DNA from: Tannerellaceae bacterium
Lineage (GTDB): Bacteria; Bacteroidota; Bacteroidia; Bacteroidales; Tannerellaceae
Direction: 5' to 3'
DNA length: 8,451 bases
Assembly: GCA_031265595.1 (NCBI GenBank)
Contig: JAISCM010000027.1
Coordinates: forward strand, 1 to 8,451
Positions 6,414-8,451 of the stretch are shown here, one piece after another. The notes under the pieces are model-generated. The model was not told the DNA's origin. It saw only the letters and a program-made list of their open reading frames with translations, and made no database searches. A program made the position numbers and the translations under genes. Within the stretch, counting starts at the first letter, position 1. Each line of letters starts with the position of its first letter.

Positions 6414-8369
6414 CTATGCGTCTATATTGGCATAAGTCGCATTCTCTTCTATAAATTCGCGGCGCGGCGCCACTTCTTCACCCATTAACATAGAGAATAT
6501 CTGGTCGGCTTCGGCAGCGCTTTCGATGGTGATCTGCTTTAGGGTACGGTTGTCCGGATTCATGGTTGTATCCCAAAGCTGATGGTCGTTCATCTCGCCC
6601 AAGCCTTTGTAGCGTTGCGTATGTATGCCCGTTTCGCTGCCGCCTCCGTATTTATCAATGAATTGTTGGCGTTGCTGATCCGTCCAGCAATACTCTTCTG
6701 TTTTTCCTTTTTTGCACAGATACAGAGGAGGCGTTGCCAGGTATACGTATCCATTATCGATCAAGGCGCGCATCCTGCGGAAGAAGAATGTTAAGATCAA
6801 GGTGGCGATATGGCTGCCGTCTACGTCGGCATCGGTCATAATAATGATCTTATGGTAACGGAGCTTTATCAGGTTAAGCTCTTTTGGGTCGTCTTCCGTT
6901 CCGATCGATACACCCATTGCCTTGAATATATTTTGTATTTCTTCGCTTTCGAATATCTTATGCTCCATTGCTTTCTCTACATTCAGTATCTTACCGCGCA
7001 GGGGGAGGATTGCCTGAAACATCCGGTCGCGCCCTTGCTTAGCCGTACCGCCGGCAGAGTCTCCTTCTACAAGGAACAGTTCGCAATCTTCAGCCGTTTT
7101 AGATGAACAGTCGGCTAATTTACCGGGAAGCCCTCCGCCGCCCATCGGCGATTTACGCTGAACCAATTCCCTTGCTTTACGGGCCGCCTGCCGGGCTTGC
7201 GCTGCCAGAATTACTTTATCTACAATGATCTTGGCTTCTTTCGGATGCTCTTCCAGGTAATAACCTAACGCTTCGCCTACCGCCTGGTCTACGGCGCCGG
7301 TTACTTCGCTGTTGCCTAATTTGGTTTTTGTCTGCCCTTCAAACTGGGGCTCGGCTACTTTGATGGAAATAACGGCTGTTAATCCTTCGCGGAAGTCGTC
7401 GCCTTGTATCTCTACTTTTGCTTTTTCGAGCAGTTTGGAGTCCTCTGCATATTTCTTTAGCGTACGGGTCAGTCCGCGCCGGAAACCGGCAAGGTGGGTG
7501 CCTCCTTCAATCGTGTTGATGTCGTTCACGTATGAATAAACGCTCTCATTGTAAGAAGTGTTGTAGGTCATCGCTACTTCTACCGGGATATTTTGTTTCT
7601 CCGTAACAATATGGATCACGTCCGGGATAAGCTTTTCTTTGGCGCGGTCGATATAACGGACAAACTCTTTTAATCCTTCGTCGGAGAGAAACGTTTCCGT
7701 CCGGTAGGCGCCGTCTTCTTTGGTTACTCTTTTATCAGTCAGAGTAAGGGTTACTCCAGAATTTAAGAAAGCAAGCTCCCGCAGGCGGGTGGCCAATATA
7801 TCGTAGCGATATTCGGTTATTGTAAAAATAGAGCTGTCGGGCTTGAATGTGATAGTGGTGCCTGTATTGCCGGATTCTCCGATTACCTTTAATTCGGTTT
7901 GAGCATGGCCGCAGGAATATTCCTGCATATAGACTTTACCGTCACGGCATACCTCGGCCCTCAAAAGCGTAGAAAGGGCATTTACGCAAGAGACACCCAC
8001 GCCGTGTAAACCGCCGGAAACTTTATAGCTGCCTTTGTCGAACTTCCCTCCTGCATGCAAGACCGTCAGCACCACTTCGAGGGCGGATTTCCCTTCTTTC
8101 TCATGGTAGTCTACCGGGATACCGCGGCCATTGTCTATTACGGTGATGGAATTGTCTTCTCTTATGATAACATCTATATTGGTGCAGTAGCCGGCAAGCG
8201 CCTCGTCTATGGAATTGTCTACCACCTCGTATACCAAGTGGTGCAATCCTTTCTCGCCGATGTCGCCGATATACATGGCGGGCCTTTTACGCACAGCTTC
8301 TAAACCTTCAAGAACCTGGATACTCTCCGCCGAATAATTGCCGTTTGTGTTTTTTAATTCTTCACTCAT
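6414..8369 (-). CDS. gyrB: DNA gyrase subunit B
   Basis: ATPase subunit of DNA gyrase, which with GyrA introduces negative supercoils. The 651-residue protein has the GHKL ATPase motifs: EVVDNSIDEA (48-57, E48 catalytic base, N52 binds magnesium), DNGRGIP (79-85) and GGLHGVG (119-125). The transducer QTKTKLGNSEV (346-356) follows. The TOPRIM metal site has E435 in VEGDSAGG and the D513/D515/D517 triad in TDADVDG. The C-terminal YKGLGEMN (587-594) is typical of GyrB, and there is no large insertion. The frame is open back to an ATG at 8441, but that codon lies inside the -33 element; ATG 8369 (MSEELKN) is 42 bases downstream of the -7 element and gives a normal N-terminus, so it is chosen. GyrB rather than ParE is favoured by length and the C-terminal motif. 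The C26-M19 gene follows after one base. Confidence 0.97.
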   Translation of the reverse strand: MSEELKNTNGNYSAESIQVLEGLEAVRKRPAMYIGDIGEKGLHHLVYEVVDNSIDEALAGYCTNIDVIIREDNSITVIDNGRGIPVDYHEKEGKSALEVVLTVLHAGGKFDKGSYKVSGGLHGVGVSCVNALSTLLRAEVCRDGKVYMQEYSCGHAQTELKVIGESGNTGTTITFKPDSSIFTITEYRYDILATRLRELAFLNSGVTLTLTDKRVTKEDGAYRTETFLSDEGLKEFVRYIDRAKEKLIPDVIHIVTEKQNIPVEVAMTYNTSYNESVYSYVNDINTIEGGTHLAGFRRGLTRTLKKYAEDSKLLEKAKVEIQGDDFREGLTAVISIKVAEPQFEGQTKTKLGNSEVTGAVDQAVGEALGYYLEEHPKEAKIIVDKVILAAQARQAARKARELVQRKSPMGGGGLPGKLADCSSKTAEDCELFLVEGDSAGGTAKQGRDRMFQAILPLRGKILNVEKAMEHKIFESEEIQNIFKAMGVSIGTEDDPKELNLIKLRYHKIIIMTDADVDGSHIATLILTFFFRRMRALIDNGYVYLATPPLYLCKKGKTEEYCWTDQQRQQFIDKYGGGSETGIHTQRYKGLGEMNDHQLWDTTMNPDNRTLKQITIESAAEADQIFSMLMGEEVAPRREFIEENATYANIDA

Positions 8370-8393
8370 ATCTTTAAAATCAATAATTATAAG

Positions 8394-8407
8394 GGTTTTC
8401 AAAAACC
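8394..8407. other. Small dyad at the predicted gyrB transcript start
   Basis: GGTTTT and AAAACC flank two bases, making a perfect 14-base inverted repeat in the gyrB leader, right where transcription should begin (about 8405). It could be an operator-like site or a 5'-end hairpin (5-base-pair stem, 4-base loop) in the mRNA. No further support. Confidence 0.3.
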
Positions 8408-8410
8408 TAA

Positions 8411-8442
8411 CAAAGATACTGTAAATTATTGAGATAAACAAA
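8411..8442 (-). promoter_or_regulatory. gyrB promoter, full Bacteroidota consensus
   Basis: On the minus strand TTTG (8442-8439) is followed after exactly 20 bases by TATCTTTG (8418-8411), a complete match to the -33/-7 consensus TTTG-N19-23-TAnnTTTG. The predicted transcript starts near 8405 and has a leader of about 35 bases before the ATG at 8369, with only a weak AAAG as ribosome binding site. It probably serves both gyrB and the downstream C26-M19 gene. Confidence 0.85.
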
Positions 8443-8451
8443 CAAAAAAAC

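Noticed and set aside
8370..8441. Upstream extension of gyrB to an ATG at 8441 (24 extra residues)
   Set aside because: This ATG overlaps the -33 element of the gyrB promoter and would be upstream of the transcript start; the added hydrophobic residues are not typical of GyrB.

Overview
This 8.45 kb window looks like chromosomal DNA of a member of the Bacteroidota, most likely order Bacteroidales. The evidence is promoters of the Bacteroidota type (-7 element TAnnTTTG with a TTTG/TTG element about 20 bases upstream), few Shine-Dalgarno sequences, a 651-residue GyrB, and a DUF3109 protein of the kind common in that order. The genus cannot be fixed from what is here; a Parabacteroides/Tannerellaceae-like genome is only a guess. 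There are eight protein genes, no RNA gene, no insertion sequence and no CRISPR array. The longest gene-free stretch is 183 bases.

Layout, left to right. Bases 1-689 (minus) hold the N-terminal 229 codons of methionyl-tRNA synthetase (metG), cut by the window edge. Upstream of it on the same strand are a YwgA/Panacea-like gene (689-1180) and a SAMHD1/YwfO-type HD phosphohydrolase (1177-2532). The junctions are fused: HD stop and ywgA-like start share ATGA, and ywgA-like stop and metG start share TAATG. The HD gene has its own promoter at 2558-2589. This two-gene block is much more AT-rich than sprT and metG on either side, so it may be an acquired cassette that now carries the essential metG gene behind it. 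Next come a YgjP/SprT-like HExxH metalloprotein gene (2584-3285, minus) and, divergently, msrA (3390-3884, plus).

Between msrA and a DUF3109 gene (4068-4643, plus) lies the most striking non-coding element: five copies of a palindrome (CTTCGCGAAG core) spaced at exactly 22 bases, each followed by a T-rich tail. The last copy runs into the DUF3109 promoter, whose perfect -7 element ends only four bases before the ATG, so this mRNA is probably leaderless.

The right half is a minus-strand operon: gyrB (6414-8369), with a clear promoter at 8411-8442, followed after a single base by a 591-residue fusion of a class I glutamine amidotransferase-type gamma-glutamyl hydrolase (C26) with a membrane-dipeptidase-type M19 domain (4637-6412). 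The fusion gene ends tail-to-tail inside the DUF3109 gene with a 7-base overlap.

How the genes may work together: gyrB and metG are housekeeping. MsrA repairs oxidised methionine, and the C26-M19 fusion could degrade gamma-glutamyl peptides such as glutathione in two steps. The HD/YwgA-like pair is the best candidate for a poorly described system, possibly a dNTP-hydrolysing effector with an antitoxin-like partner; that role is inference.
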